Shown: positions 19,621-32,400 of the stretch, one piece after another
How the letters are laid out: every line of letters starts with the position of its first letter
How positions within the stretch are numbered: the first letter of the stretch is position 1
Origin: Hemibagrus wyckioides
Taxonomy: Eukaryota > Chordata > Actinopteri > Siluriformes > Bagridae
NCBI RefSeq assembly: GCF_019097595.1
Contig: NC_080712.1
Span: forward strand, 21,014,646 to 21,078,645
Length of the DNA stretch: 64,000 nucleotides
Reading direction: 5' to 3'
Notes under the pieces: generated by a model
Told to the model about the DNA's origin: nothing
Databases searched by the model: none
The model's input: only the letters and a program-made list of their open reading frames with translations
Program-made: the position numbers and the translations under genes

Positions 19621-20919
19621 ATGAGTTTAATTTCCTCCTCCTCACTGATCCGGCGCTGGGACAACCATTCCAGCCCCTACCGCCTCTCCCAGATGTCCTT
19701 CACTCCCTCACGACGGCTGCTGAAGTCCGAGCCTTTGCGCTGCTGGGAGCCAAATGAGCTGAGTGTGGTATGTGCAGAGCTGGTGGGACTGAGAGCTCAG
19801 GAAAGAGAAGAGTTAGTGGGGCTGAATGACCGCTTTGCCTCCTACATCGAGAAGGTGCGTCGTTTGGAGCAGCAGAATCGGATGCTCATGGTGCAGCTGG
19901 AAGCCCTGCAGGGAATGCAGACTCAGCCATCTCGGCTGCAGCAGCTGTATAGGCAAGAGGCACAGGATCTCCGCCAGCAGCTGCACCATGAGACTCAGGA
20001 CAAGGAGCACACAGAGGTGCGCAGAGACAAGCTGCGAGTGGAGCAGGAGCAACTGGAAAAGCGCTGGCAGGAGGAGGTCCGACAGCGTGAGAGGGCTGAG
20101 GATGAGCTGCAGCATGCAAGAGACGAGGCAGACAGGACAGCAATGTTGACCTGTGATGCCGAGGTGAAAGTGAATTCTTTGGCGCAGGAGTTGGCCTTTC
20201 TGAAGCAGGTGTTCGCAGAAGAGCGGGAGGGGTTGAAGGTGCAGCTGCAGGTGTCCAGTCTCATCACAGAGCCAGATGTGAGCAGACCAGACCTCTCAGC
20301 CGCCCTGAGAGAGATCCGTGCACAGTATGAGAGCCTGGCCAGGCGCAACATGCAAACCGCCGAAACCTGGTACCAGGGAAAGGTGGCCAATGTGGCACAA
20401 GTAACCGATAAGCAGCAGGAGGCTGTGCGCTTGGTGCGCGAGGAAACGGCCAAGCACCGTCAGCTGCTGCTGGCTTGCTCCACTGAGGTTGAAACTCTGA
20501 AGAGTGTTATCAACTCGCTTAATGCTCAGCTCAGAGAACTAGAGGAGACACAGAGTGAGGAGGTTGCCAAGTATCAGGTACTTTACAAATCACTGGCTGA
20601 GGTCATTCTATACTGACTAACACATTATACCGTTACTACAGTTCTTCTCCACCAAAAATATTTTGGTGATTCAGACAGAAGTGGTATAACGGAACAGTAG
20701 AAAAGCATAGAGCTATGTGTAGAAGAGCAATATTGATACTTCTCACAATTAAAGCACTTGTTAACACAAATCTTTCTTTCTGCCACAATATATTACCCAA
20801 AAAAAGGTAGTGCATTGTGCATAGATCCTGAGGCAGACTGCTGACTCATTCTTACTGCTAACTTACTGCTGATAGATGACCGAATTACTTTACCAACACT
20901 ACACGGACTGTAAATGTCA

Positions 20920-20975
<56 letters not shown>

Positions 20976-21561
20976 GTCTCTCTCTATTTATGTATGTATG
21001 ATATATATGTCTATGAGAGAGAGGAGAGAGAGATTTTTTTGAAAACTATCACAGACCTTTAAAACAATTCCAGCACCAGAACACGAGCATTTTGTTGCAT
21101 ATTTGACTGCCTGCATGTTTGTGTATGGATGGTCTTTGCTCTGCAGCATTTTTTTGTTTGCTCTGCAGGGGAGGATAAGTCATCTGGAGAGGGATATTGC
21201 TGAGGCTAAAGAGGAGATGTCACGCTACTTGAAGGAATACCAAGATCTGTTGAACGTAAAGATGGCCCTGGACATTGAAATTGCAGCATACAAGTAACAC
21301 AATACTCCCACAGCCTCCCATATTAATAGCACTAATAAATCAGTCATATAATTTAATTTAATTTTTAATGTTTGAATAGTAATGTAGATAATGTAGAAAA
21401 AAAGAATCTAACCCCAGTACTGAATTACTCTTACAGAAAAGCCCTTTAGTCTTCCATGCTGTGCCCTTTCTGATTTTATTCTGTACTTTTGTTCATGCAG
21501 GCAGCTGCTTGAGGGGGAGGAGATTCGGCTGACATACTGCTCTGTGCCTGTTCTGGCGTAA
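19621..21561 (+). CDS. Type III/IV-like intermediate filament protein with very short tail
   Basis: Three exons (19621-20577, 21169-21293, 21501-21561) give 380 residues. The head (1-67) is Ser/Arg-rich. The rod starts with [19 protein letters not shown] at 68-86 and ends with [22 protein letters not shown] at about 347-368, the two hallmark boundary motifs of cytoplasmic intermediate filaments. A single long first exon followed by a 125-bp second exon resembles neurofilament/alpha-internexin (type IV) gene structure. After LLEGEE only 12 residues remain before the stop, so it lacks the usual tail. Exon 1 is GC-rich compared with its surroundings. The paralogue (internexin-like, neurofilament-like or a fish-specific filament) cannot be settled by eye, so no symbol is given. 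Expected to be a cytoplasmic filament subunit. AATAAA at 22700 may end a long 3' UTR. Confidence 0.88.
20921..20986. repeat. (TC)n microsatellite
   Basis: A long TC tract with occasional TG interruptions lies in intron 1 of the intermediate filament gene, followed by a short purine-rich inverted tract near 21017. Confidence 0.92.
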
Positions 21562-23129
21562 ACCCTAACCTATTAATACCCTTTCAAAATTTCCATCAAC
21601 CATAACCCATCGATGCTGATCCTTTATTCACATCAAACCATGCAACTCTTGACGTTTAACACACTGTTCTAGCCTCATAGAATATGTAAACGTATTGGAT
21701 AATGCTTGCCCCTTAACCCAGGGGTCTCCAATTTTGTCTACAAAGAGCCAATGTGACTGTAAGATTTTCATATCAGTTAAGCTGGATTAAATAGGTATGT
21801 TTAGGTATGACCCTTTTTGGCTGGAAAGAATGTCTGCAGCCACTCCAACTTTAATCCTAATTGTCCAAACCCCAAACTATGTTGCTCCTAAACTAAGACC
21901 TAAACCCACATTATGACACCTAACCATATATTCCCATTACCAGCATCACTAATTTAAAGATAAATGAGCCCTTGTGTCACACAAGAGGTAAACCAGGATC
22001 TTCCCCCTTCTTCTTCACACTAAATGAAACAAGGCCACCATGGAGAGAACATGAAGTTCAGCACTTGCCCAGTCAGAGTTTAATATCCTCATGTTGGTGA
22101 ATTGTCACTCCTCAGTTCTTCTCCAAGTGCCAATCATGACTGGTGATCAAGTCCCTTCTGTACAAACTATTAACCAGTCGTTTGTGAAAGTGGATTCTTT
22201 TCTAAACCAGTCTTGCATTAGGTAGAAAAGTACTGAGGTAGTGACTTAGTTTTGACCCAAAATTCACCAACAGGATGTTACTCTACACAGCGACTCTAAG
22301 TGTAGTAAGTAAGCAAAACTGAATGGTTTGTCAAGCCATTCAGAGCTGCAGCACCTCATTTGCTTATTGTTCACATTTCTAGATAACTTTTAGTCTTCAT
22401 ACTAATATTGTGAGCAGTGGTTGCTTCAGTAATAGAAAAGTATTTTACTTAATAGAAATATCTTGACTAGAAATGTCAAACATTGTTACTGAAGAATCAT
22501 TAGCTAGAATAATTGTGTTTATCCTTATCAGACACTACAGTAGTGAATCTGTGTGCTTTCATATGCTTCTGTTACATCTGCCCATCAATGTGAAACTAAG
22601 TTAATTGCTAGTGGGTCAAACAACTAGCAGAGAAGTAACCGGCATCAGTATCGTCTGTGCTGTAGTCTGTACCTCTGCTCCTAAAAACAATACCTACTGA
22701 ATAAAACAAATACAAAACTCATTGTACAGCGTATGTATTTTTTTTTTACTGACATTTTTTTAACTGAAAAATTATACTGCAAAATTTCTCAATAATTGTT
22801 TCAAGAGTGTCATTCAAATAATTATATATGTCATTATTTTAATTATATTATATTTGTACTGTGCATGTCATCCCACACACCCTCTCCTAACATATTTAGC
22901 ACTGATGAGTTTGAATAGAAGTATATAGAATATTTATCCTGATGATATAAGAAGATGATTTAAGACTTAAATATGTATAACCTGTATTCAGGGTATAGGA
23001 ATATTTATACATGTATAGCCTGGTTTTAACGGGTATCTAATAGCTACAAATAATTATGGATCACAGACAATCCTCCTAAAAAGAATCATGCAGGTGTCTG
23101 TATAATTAAGAATTAAAAACAACCATATA
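21562..23129. other. Intermediate filament gene 3' UTR and intergenic DNA
   Basis: No convincing coding exon on either strand. A polyadenylation signal AATAAA is at 22700-22705. AT-rich stretches occupy 22735-23060. Confidence 0.5.
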
Positions 23130-23916
23130 CATTGATCAGGCATAACATTATGAGCACTGACAGGTGGAGTGGATAACAGTCATCATGAAGTGGATATCTC
23201 CTCATCATGGCACCTGTTAGTGGGTGGGATATATTAGGCAGCAAGTGAACATTTTGTCCTCAAAGTTGATGTGTTAGAAGCAGGAAAAGTGGGCAAGTGT
23301 AAGGATTTGAGTTTGACAAGGGCCAAATTGTGATGGCTAGATGACTGGATCAGAGCATCTCCAAAACTGCAGCTCTTGTGGGGTGTTCCCGGTCTGCAGT
23401 GGTCAGTATCTATCAAAAGTGGGCCAAGGAAGGAACAGTGGTGAACTGGTGACAGGGTCATGGGCGGCCAAGGCTCACTGATGCACTTGGGGAGCAAAAG
23501 CCGATCTGTACCACCTACCTGACCATGTACACCCTTTTTAAATGAAATGGTATTCCCTCATGGCTGTGGCCTCTTTCAGTTGGATAATGTGTTGTGCCAT
23601 GAAGCAAAAATGCTTCAGGAATGGTTTGATGAGCACAACGAGGTTGAGGTGTTGACCTGGCCTCCAAATTCCCCAGCTCTCAATCCAGATGAGCATCTGT
23701 GGGATGTGCTGAACAAACAAGTCCGATCCATGGAGGCCCCACCTCACAACTTACAGGACTTAAAGGATCTGCTGCTAACATCTTGGTGTCAGATACCACA
23801 GCACACCTTCAGGGATCTAGTGGAGTCCATGCCTCGATGGGTCAGGGCTGTTTTGGCAGCAAAAGGGGACCAACACAATATTAGGCAGGTGGTCATAATT
23901 TTATGCCTGATCTGTG
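23130..23916 (+). mobile_element. Tc1/mariner-like element with catalytic C-terminal half (family A)
   Basis: The longest family A copy (787 bp), with TA on both sides and ends CATTGATCAGGCATAACATT and complement. The N-terminal HTH region is frameshifted. After an internal deletion, the C-terminal transposase is open from about 23547: FPHGCGLFQLDN, EVLTWPPNSPALNPDEHLWD, VLNKQVRSMEAPP, SWCQIPQHTFRDLVESMP. This holds the third catalytic acidic position (DEHLWD). The middle of the gene is missing, so it is not autonomous. It lies between the filament gene and mrps26. Confidence 0.9.
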
Positions 23917-24446
23917 TATTACAATACCTTAAAATTAAAAATTGTTGTTGCGTTTCATTACGAAGGTTTACCTTTATGTATTCTGTTAACCGATTTCCTC
24001 CCATGCATTTGGATCATTAACATCAAGAAGCAGCACTGCAGCCCTGTCAAACCCACTGCTCAGCATCATTAATGATATTTTCTCTTCATCAAGAGCGTGT
24101 GTAAATGCAATCAAGCAATGATCCCCCCTAAATGCTTATGCTGTGATTCTCAGTGGATTATGTTTAGTTTATTGGCAACGGACGTATGAAATGCAGCATT
24201 TTTTGGTGCATCTTGCAGTTTTATATATGACCATTAGAAGGCACTACATCACTCCTGCTCAGTCAGAAGAAGAAGAAGAAGAAGAGAAAGCATTTCCTCT
24301 GTGAAAGGTCTCGAGCATGGCGACCTCTTGTCACAGGTTCAATGTTACAGAGCCGCGCTGATTGTAGTAATAGCTCTGTTTATATTCGGGTCTGACCTCA
24401 TGCACCACGTTAGCGGTTTTTAATCCAACAGACATAAGAGTATAAA

Positions 24447-27400
24447 ATGTTTTCAGCTGTAGTACGGAGCCGTATTCCGGTGTCTTTCGTGCTGTCCCCT
24501 CGGTTTGGTGTTGTGGTGGAGAGTGTGCGGGGCAGGAAGTCCCGCACTGACCCGAAAGCCAAGTCCAAAGCGGGCCGAATCAAGACCCCGCCCCCGGTGG
24601 ACCCTGTGGAGATGGTGGTGCTGAAGGAGCGCTACACTGAGTACAACCTCATCATGAGGGCGCTTAGGTAAAGACTGACACACAGCAGCATGCTGAACAC
24701 ACACCACACCTCACTCACAGAGTGCCACAAGATCAACTACTTTGGTCATAGGTTTTGTTTCTTTTTGTGAATCCATCATTTTTTAAGCTGTCAGTCTGTT
24801 TGTCTATAGAAATCTGATTTGAAGTATTTCATTATCTTGTGTATAACAAGCACAGCACAAATTATTAACTTGCATGTTGTTCCTCAAAACTAGACATAAT
24901 TCAGAACCCAAAGACAATATAAAACCTTAAATCATTCTTAGATTTTTACTTTTTTTTTTTTTTTTAAATAGAGCATCCTCAGAAGACGTACATACTACAC
25001 ACACACATGCACTATATTGCAGAAAGTTTTGGGACACCCCTCCAAATCACTGAACCAGGGGTTATTTTTCAGGGGTTGAGCTTGGCCCCTTAGTTCCAGT
25101 GAAAGGAACTCTTAATGCTTCAGCATGCCCAGACAATTTCATGCTCCCAACTTTGTGGGACCAATTTGGGGATGACCCCTTCCTGTTCCAACATGACTGT
25201 ACACCAGTGCACAAAGCAAGGTCCATAAAGACATGGATGAGGGAGTTTGGTGTGGAGGAACTTGAATGTCCTAACCTCAAGCCGATAGAACACTTTTGGG
25301 GTGAATTCGATTGGAGACTGCGAGCCAGGTAAAAACTGGGACAGCTGCATTTACATGCACATGAATGTAATATGGAGTTGGCCTGCCCTTTGCAGCTATA
25401 ACAGCTTCAAATCTTCTGGGAGGGCTTTCCAACAGATTTAGGAGTGTGTTTATGGGAATTTTTGACCATTCCACTAGAAGCGCATTTGTGAGGTCAGACA
25501 CTGGTGTTGGACGAGAAGGTCCGGCTCGCAGTCTCCGCTCTAATTCATCCCAAAGGTGTTCTGTAGGGTTGAGGTCAGAACACACATGCTCATGTTGTAA
25601 GTGTTCCTAATGCGATTATTGAACTGTCTGATTCCTTGGGGTTAGAATCTAAATCTTGTGGTGCTAGTAATAATAGTTCTGTACCCTTTTGCTGCCTGCT
25701 TGGAGAATGCAGAACATTGGATGTGCTGTGATCGTTGGCACACAGTAGCTGTTCCATCTTTATCATCCTCTTCTGTGTTCATAATCATTCCCTGGTTCAT
25801 ACTCATTACAATGTACTTTATAGAAAGAAAGTAAACTGAGGTACTTCAGCTGGGACTGGGTGCTGCTGCGGCCTGGTAAGATGGAGATTGCGGGCGACTC
25901 AGGGTGGCTAGCAAGGCTCTCCAAGCCCACTCTGATGTAAAGGCCAATATTTATTTTGTACCGGCCAGCAAGCAAGAGCTATTTTTTTTCAGTAGTGTGA
26001 GACGTTGACAGCAGGGGTCTTATATTGAAGGCATTAAAACAGTGCCCAGGTAGTGTCATCAACCAAGGGGATGCTGGGCAGTGCCAGGGCCTTCTACTGC
26101 AACCTCTTCCAATAAAGGCATTCGGAGGAATACTTCAAGGCTGGGTTTCTGGTGATACTTTTATATTTTAGCTCTCTGTTTCAGTACATTTTAGTTGAAA
26201 AGAAACATTTAAAATGGCAGGGTATCACCAGGGAAGATACTCAGCACCTAGTCTGATTTTAGACAGTCGGTATTTAAAATATTCAAGCAAATACTAAACC
26301 TGTCAATACTGATTATGGTTGGAACAACGCAACAGCACTGCTTTTCCCAAAACTTTTGCACAGTCTTTACTGACAAATATATTGTACTATTTGTAACGAA
26401 ACATGATAACATGTTTAAAACAGCATCCATAAACAATTCTTTGAACATGTTGTGATAGTCTTGTATTATAAAATCCTTTTTCATAAATAAATTACAACAA
26501 TCTGAACGAGTAAACCATGTCACTAACAAATGAAGACATAATTATTTTTTTTTTTTAAATGATAGAATTCTTGAATTGTTACTAGTTATATTACTGATAC
26601 ACCATGCTATCGATGTATTCATTGATGGAGAATTCAAAACACTTGTACGTCGTTGGAAAAGAGCATCTGCCAATAAATGTAATACTTCATTCGTTAATTC
26701 ACTACATCACAGACACTGTGCATAGTCATACAACTATGCATTTACTTCAGCATTCAATTGGGGTAACCAAATAGATGAATTCATCAAGCTTTGTAATGTG
26801 TCCAATTATTTATGGTCTTTGGAAAAAAAATGGGCATCCATGATTTCCTTCATCTAGATATAGATTAAAGTAAAGATGAAATTCTGCGTGTGCTTCAGTA
26901 CAAGGCCAAACAACAACAGATATTTTCAGGGTATTTCATGACTGTCTATCTGCGTGTGTAGGTTACAGTTTAAAGAGGAAATGCTGAGGAAGCGCTATGA
27001 GGAAGAGACTGGCTCTTTAGCAGAAGAGAGAGCCAAACAGGAAGCTGAGGAACACAGATCATTAATGGCCTGGAATGATGCAGAAAACCTCAGATTACGA
27101 AAAATACGGTAAGACAGATAAATTCAAAACACTATCACAACATGCACCGACCTTTTCTCAGCAGCAATTAAACGTGTGTATTGTGCCCTCTAGTGAGCTG
27201 CGTGTGCAGGCAGAGACTGCGGCTGCTGAACAGAGGAGGAAAGAGGCAGCGATTTTGTGTGAACAAAAGCTTGAGAATTACATAAAAGAAAAACAGAAAG
27301 AAATCCTCCAGCTGCAGGTGGGAAGATCACACAAATAAGATGCAAATATGTGAAAATGATGCAAATATGTGAAACACGCGTACATTTACTTTATCTCTTT

Positions 27401-27537
27401 TTCAGGAAGAGGCAAAGAACTTTATTACACTGGAAAATTTGGATCAGCGGATTGAGGAGGCATTAGACAACCCCAAAAGCTACAACTTTGCTATAAATAA
27501 AGAAGGAAAAGTGGTCAAACGAACTGTGCTTCAATAA
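24447..27537 (+). CDS. mrps26: Mitochondrial ribosomal protein S26
   Basis: Four exons (24447-24667, 26962-27108, 27194-27317, 27406-27537) give 207 residues, matching the family's usual length (about 200). The N terminus is Arg-rich and hydrophobic with few acids, fitting a mitochondrial presequence; then [16 protein letters not shown] and PPPVDPVEM, followed by a long charged alpha-helical region ([27 protein letters not shown]) and the C-terminal [16 protein letters not shown] / YNFAINKEG block typical of MRPS26. It is a metazoan-specific component of the small mitoribosomal subunit. Intron 1 (2.3 kb) holds a palindromic Tc1-derived element. In human the gene is on 20p13, not next to TTC31. 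Confidence 0.95.
25010..25595. mobile_element. Palindromic Tc1-derived element (family B), right end truncated
   Basis: The left end CACTATATTGCAGAAAGTTTTG opens a forward piece of a Tc1 transposase C-terminal region ([45 protein letters not shown]). The following half encodes the overlapping transposase segment on the opposite strand ([22 protein letters not shown], read minus). The two halves thus pair as an inverted repeat. The right terminus is lost. It lies in mrps26 intron 1. Confidence 0.82.
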
Positions 27538-28436
27538 GAAACAGTGATCAAAACATCAGGATTAAAGAGACTGAAAATGATGCATGTCTGTTTCCTTGCT
27601 CTATCCAACCTATGTAACTTTAAGTGTCCACTTTAAAGATGTTACTTTGTTTTCCTAAGTAAACGTTTAATTGTGTTTCAGTTATATACATTTATGTCAT
27701 GTATTTTGTGTGGAAATGATTGTGGTTAAGAACTCAGTTTTTTAAAATGTCCCCAATGAAGTTGGAAGCCCTGCTGCAGCATGTGGATCTGTTTCTGAGG
27801 GGTCCTGAGGACTCGCTTCACTGCACGCTCTCATGTCTTCACTATATACACAACTAAACTACATTTAACCAGGTTTGCATCTGATGCAAGTCCAATTTTA
27901 GACTACCTTTAATTAATTCTTAGGACCAAGACTCCAAAGCGTGATTGTGAAGAATTTTAAACATTATATTATAACAGGTGCTGCTAAATTCTGAAAAATG
28001 CAATATGTTGGCTGTTTCAGTTGTTTTCTATCATCTACATAACCAGCAGTTAACTACAAGTGTTTTTCCAAATGTTTTGGCTTAACCTTAATAAATGCCA
28101 GCATTCCCTTAACTACAAGATGATGGCTGCTAAACGTCAGCAATTACTCAGCTCTCTGTGTCATAGCAACATGGTGACGTGTATGCAGTTCAGGCACAGT
28201 GTCATTTGGTGTAACAAGACACTGACATGAGGAGGATTTTTACTTTCATCGATCAAACCCTGGGTGTTGATGTAACTACTAATAAATATTACCTAGAAAA
28301 TTATACTGTAGCTAACTAACCTTAATCAGATTTTTCCAAGTTAAGCAAGTGAGGTAATGTATTTTATGTTTTGAAATGTGCTCATTCTAATCTTCTTTTA
28401 TAATACAACGCAATTCATAGCAGTTTAACCTTTATA
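27538..28436. other. mrps26 3' UTR and intergenic DNA
   Basis: No coding potential is seen. An AATAAA occurs near 28089. The stretch is ordinary AT-rich sequence. Confidence 0.45.
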
Positions 28437-28904
28437 CACTATATTGGCAAAAGTTTTGGGACATCTGCCTTTACATGCACATGAATTTCATATGGAGTTG
28501 GCCTGCCCTTTGCAGCTCTAACAGCTTCAGCAGTTAGTTGTGAGGTCAGACACTGATGTTGGACGAGAAGGTCTGGCTCACAGTCTCTGCTCTAATTCAT
28601 CCCCAAGGTGTTCTTTCGGGTTCTTTCAGGACTCTGTGCAGTTCCTCCACACCAGACTTGTTCATCCATGTCTTTATGGACCTTGCTTTGTGCACTGGTG
28701 TACAGTCATGTTGGAACAGGAAGGGGTCATCCCCAAACTGTTCCCACAAAGTTAGGGGCATGAAATTGTCCAAAATGTCTTGGTATGCTGAAGCATTAAG
28801 TGTTCCTTTCACTGGAACTAAGGGGCCAAGCCCAACCCCTGAAAAACAACACCTGAATTCAATGATTTGGAGGGGTGTCCCAAAACTTTTTGCAAGATAG
28901 CGTG
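28437..28904 (-). mobile_element. Family B Tc1-derived element, mostly one arm
   Basis: The left terminus CACTATATTGGCAAAAGTTT is followed almost directly by the minus-strand arm of the family B element (minus reading [40 protein letters not shown]). The forward arm is largely deleted. The right terminus reads CAAAACTTTTTGCAAGATAGCGTG. It lies between mrps26 and htra2. Confidence 0.8.
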
Positions 28905-29221
28905 ATCACAAATATTGCACAACAGTCCTATATGGATAACAGGATTGTTGCAATATTGCTTTTATGTCATTACATTTTCCTCTAAACTGCTATAGAATTT
29001 GTGCAGTCCTGCCACAGACTATTACATTTTAGATCGATGCATTAAATAATATTCATGAGCCTTGGGCTGCATTTCCTCTTTCAAACCAAATTAATACGGA
29101 ATATTAAAAAAAAAAAAAGATGTATCTAAATAGAGATCACTCAAACACTGTCCCTCGGGTCAGACTGGCACGAGCCCCTCCTGACGTACAAATTCCTTCT
29201 TGTTTATAACCGGACGTGAGT

Positions 29222-29232
29222 ACGCATGCGCA
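29222..29232. promoter_or_regulatory. NRF1-type site upstream of htra2
   Basis: ACGCATGCGCA matches the NRF1 core palindrome (GCATGCGC) and lies about 200 bp upstream of the htra2 ATG. NRF1 commonly controls nuclear genes for mitochondrial proteins, which fits HtrA2; binding here is inferred. Confidence 0.55.
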
Positions 29233-29430
29233 CTTCAGAGACTTCCGGAGCACGAACTATGTGGAGATAGCACGAATTACGGCAAGGCTTTGATCGTGAG
29301 TTTCATTTGATGAAGTTGGTTGGTGAAATTTCCCCAGGGAAAAAATTTCAGAATAAGGACTTTATGAAAAATATTAGTTGTCAAACGGGCTGCAAAGTTT
29401 CCTGAGAAGTTATCTCATATCTGATGCAAT

Positions 29431-32400
29431 ATGGCAACAACACATCGTCCACTCTTACGGATAATCACATGCCTCCAAGAGAGGGGACATCATGTGAAGT
29501 TCTCGCCTGTAGGATTTGTACGATATTTATCCAGCACATGTCCAGAGAATCAGACTGCAGGAAGCACACCCATCTTCAGAGCTCCAGGTTCGGGTAGAGG
29601 ACAGGAAGGCGGTGGTGCTGGTGGTGGATCATCTCGGACATGTCTCCTCGGAGCTGCGGCGTTAGGACTGGGGATGAGTGCTCTGTACAGTGTTATAAAG
29701 CAGCGGGATAAAGAGCTGTCCATGAGGACACGACCTCTCACCAACACTCTACTCCACTACCTCATACCTACAGCCCATTGTGCTTCTCCATACAAAGGCG
29801 ACGGTCCGCGGTATAAGTACAACTTTATTGCAGATGTCGTGGAGAAGTCAGCGCCTGCTGTAGTTTACATTGAGATATTAGGACGGTGAGTTTGACTCCA
29901 GACTGCATTAATAAATCCAACATTTATAAAAGTTACCACAGTGTGGGTATGGGTGTAGCAGGTAGAGCAATCTGCCCTCTATTCTGAACACATTAGTACT
30001 TCAGTTAATGTATTCAGTAGTATTATTGTTCATGTACACTATATTGACAAAAGTTTTGGGACACCCCTCCAAATCATTGAATTTAGGAGTTGGCTCGGCC
30101 CCTTAGTTCCAGTGAAAGGAACTCTTAATGCTTCAGCATACCGGGACATTTTGGACAATTTCATGCTCCAAACTTTGTGGGAACAGTTTGAGGATGGCCC
30201 CTTCCTGTTCCAACATGACTGCACACCAGTGCACAAAGCAAGGTCCATAAAGACATGGATGAGAGAGTTTGATGTGGAGGAACATGACTGGCCTGCACAA
30301 CTTGACTTGAGTCCAGACTTCAACCTGTTAGAACACCTATGGGATGATGTAGAGCGGAGACTCCGAGTCAGACCAAAACTGGGACATCTACCTTCACATG
30401 CACTTGAATGTAGTATGGAGTTAGCCTGCACTGTGCAGCTAAAGCAGCTTCAAGTCTTCTGGAAAGGCTTTCCACAAGGTTTAGGAGTGCGTTTATGGGA
30501 ATTTTTGACTATTCCTCTAGAACAGGGGTGTCCAATCTTATCCAGAAAGGGCCGGTGTGGTTGCAGGTTTTCATTGCAACCAAGAAGAAGCTACACCTGA
30601 TTCCAACTGGCTAATCAACTGATCTTGGCTTTCAGTAGACTCAGGTGTAGTTTCTGCTCAGTTGGAATGAAAACCTGCACCCACACTGGCCCATTGCGGG
30701 TAAGATTGGACACCCCTGCTCTAGAAGCACATTTGAATATGGACCTTGCTTTGTGCACTGGTGTGCAGTCATGTTGGAACAGGAAGGGGCCATCCTCAAA
30801 CTGTTCCCACAAAGTTGGGAGCATGAAATTGTCCTGTAACTAAGGGGCCAAGCCCAAATGTCCAAAATGCCTTGGGATGTTGAAGCATTAAGAGTTTTTT
30901 TCACTGGAACTAAGGGTCTAAGCCCAACCTAAAAAAACAACACCTGAATTCAGTGATTTGGAGAGGTGGCCCAAAACCTTTGGCAATACGGTGTATTTCG
31001 TGTTTACAAAATCATTTGATTATCTAAACTATAAAGCCAAAAGTTTGTGGACACCTGACCATCATGCCCTGGCATCTTTCCCAAACCTTTTTAACTTGTA
31101 AGCACACAATTGTACAGAATGTCTATGTACAGAATGTCTTTATATTTAATATTTACCTTCACTTGAATTAAGAGTAAAGCACCAAACAAGGTTCATTAAG
31201 ACATTCCCTGTATCCCAGTTCGTTTTCTGTCTGTCCTAAATAATAGCAGTAGAGATCAGAATTAGTGTGTCCCAAATAGTAGTATATTGAAATGAGCATC
31301 TTATTGCCCACAACTCCTTGTGAAGGGATGAGTTGTTTTGGGTTGGTAGGTAGGAAAATAAATGGAAAAATTAATCAAGGAAATAGTAAATTAAATTATA
31401 TATAAGTAATAATGAAGGAAGAAAAGGTGAAATACAATGCAAAATTTGTTTGTGGTGACAAGTGTGAATAAACAGGCAACAGCATGTTAGTATGTCCCAG
31501 TATTTGAATACTTGCTACACACTCAAATACATGTACTTTTCCTTCACAAAAAATAGTACATACTTAATGTATAATTTAAATTGGCCTACAAAATTGGTTT
31601 GCTGAGGTAAAAGAACCAGGCCTGAGCGGCCTGACCTCAACCCCACTGAACATGTTTGGGATGAACAGGAATGCTGCAGGCTTTTTCCCCCCATCATCAA
31701 TGCCTGACAACACTAATGTTCACGTGGCTGAATGAGCACAAATCCCCACAGCTACATTTCAAAACCTAGTGGAAAGCCTTCCCAGAAGTGTGGAGGTTAT
31801 TATAACAGCAAAGGGGGCTCAATCTGGAATGGGATGCTCAAAAGTCATGCATGACTGCAAAAATCAGACAAATTCAAAATGTTCTTAAACTTAAGAAAAC
31901 TTGGTTTTAGAGTATTATTAACACGATAATACACAACACCAGTCATAAGCAAATGGTAAAATTACAACATTAGATCTTTGTGAATCCCAGTATACAAAAG
32001 GTATTTTTGGTGTTATGTTCGATTCTTTGTCTTATTATATTTCCCTAGATGTAGCCAAATGTGTGCACTCAATTGAATAATTGCATTGAATTATGAGTGT
32101 AATGGTTAAAAAAGCCTTGTTTATATCAGTGAGAATTTATTGATTTAAATTCAATAAGATTAAATAGCTTTACTGTCTCATATCACAAAGCCTGAGCTCA
32201 CACTGGTTATCATTTCCTAACAGGCATCCATTCTCTGGTCGTGAGATCCCTATTTCTAATGGCTCTGGCTTCATCATCAGTGCTGATGGCCTCATAGTGA
32301 CCAATGCCCATGTTGTAGCCAACAAGCGTGGGGTTCGTGTCAAACTGGCCAACGGCGAGACGTACAATGCCACTGTACAAGATGTGGATCAGGCTGCGGA

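Noticed and set aside
19813..20453. Several long antisense frames opposite the intermediate filament exon 1
   Set aside because: They overlap the well-supported sense exon; the sense strand has rod motifs, heptads and correct splice sites, so these are shadows of GC-rich codon use.
23547..24020. A 157-codon open frame as a possible host gene
   Set aside because: WPPNSPALNPDEHLWD and SWCQIPQHTFRDLVE identify it as the C-terminal half of a Tc1-like transposase, with inverted ends around it.
30112..30600. A 162-codon open frame in htra2 intron 1
   Set aside because: It is the transposase remnant of a palindromic Tc1-derived element running into a MITE, not a host gene.
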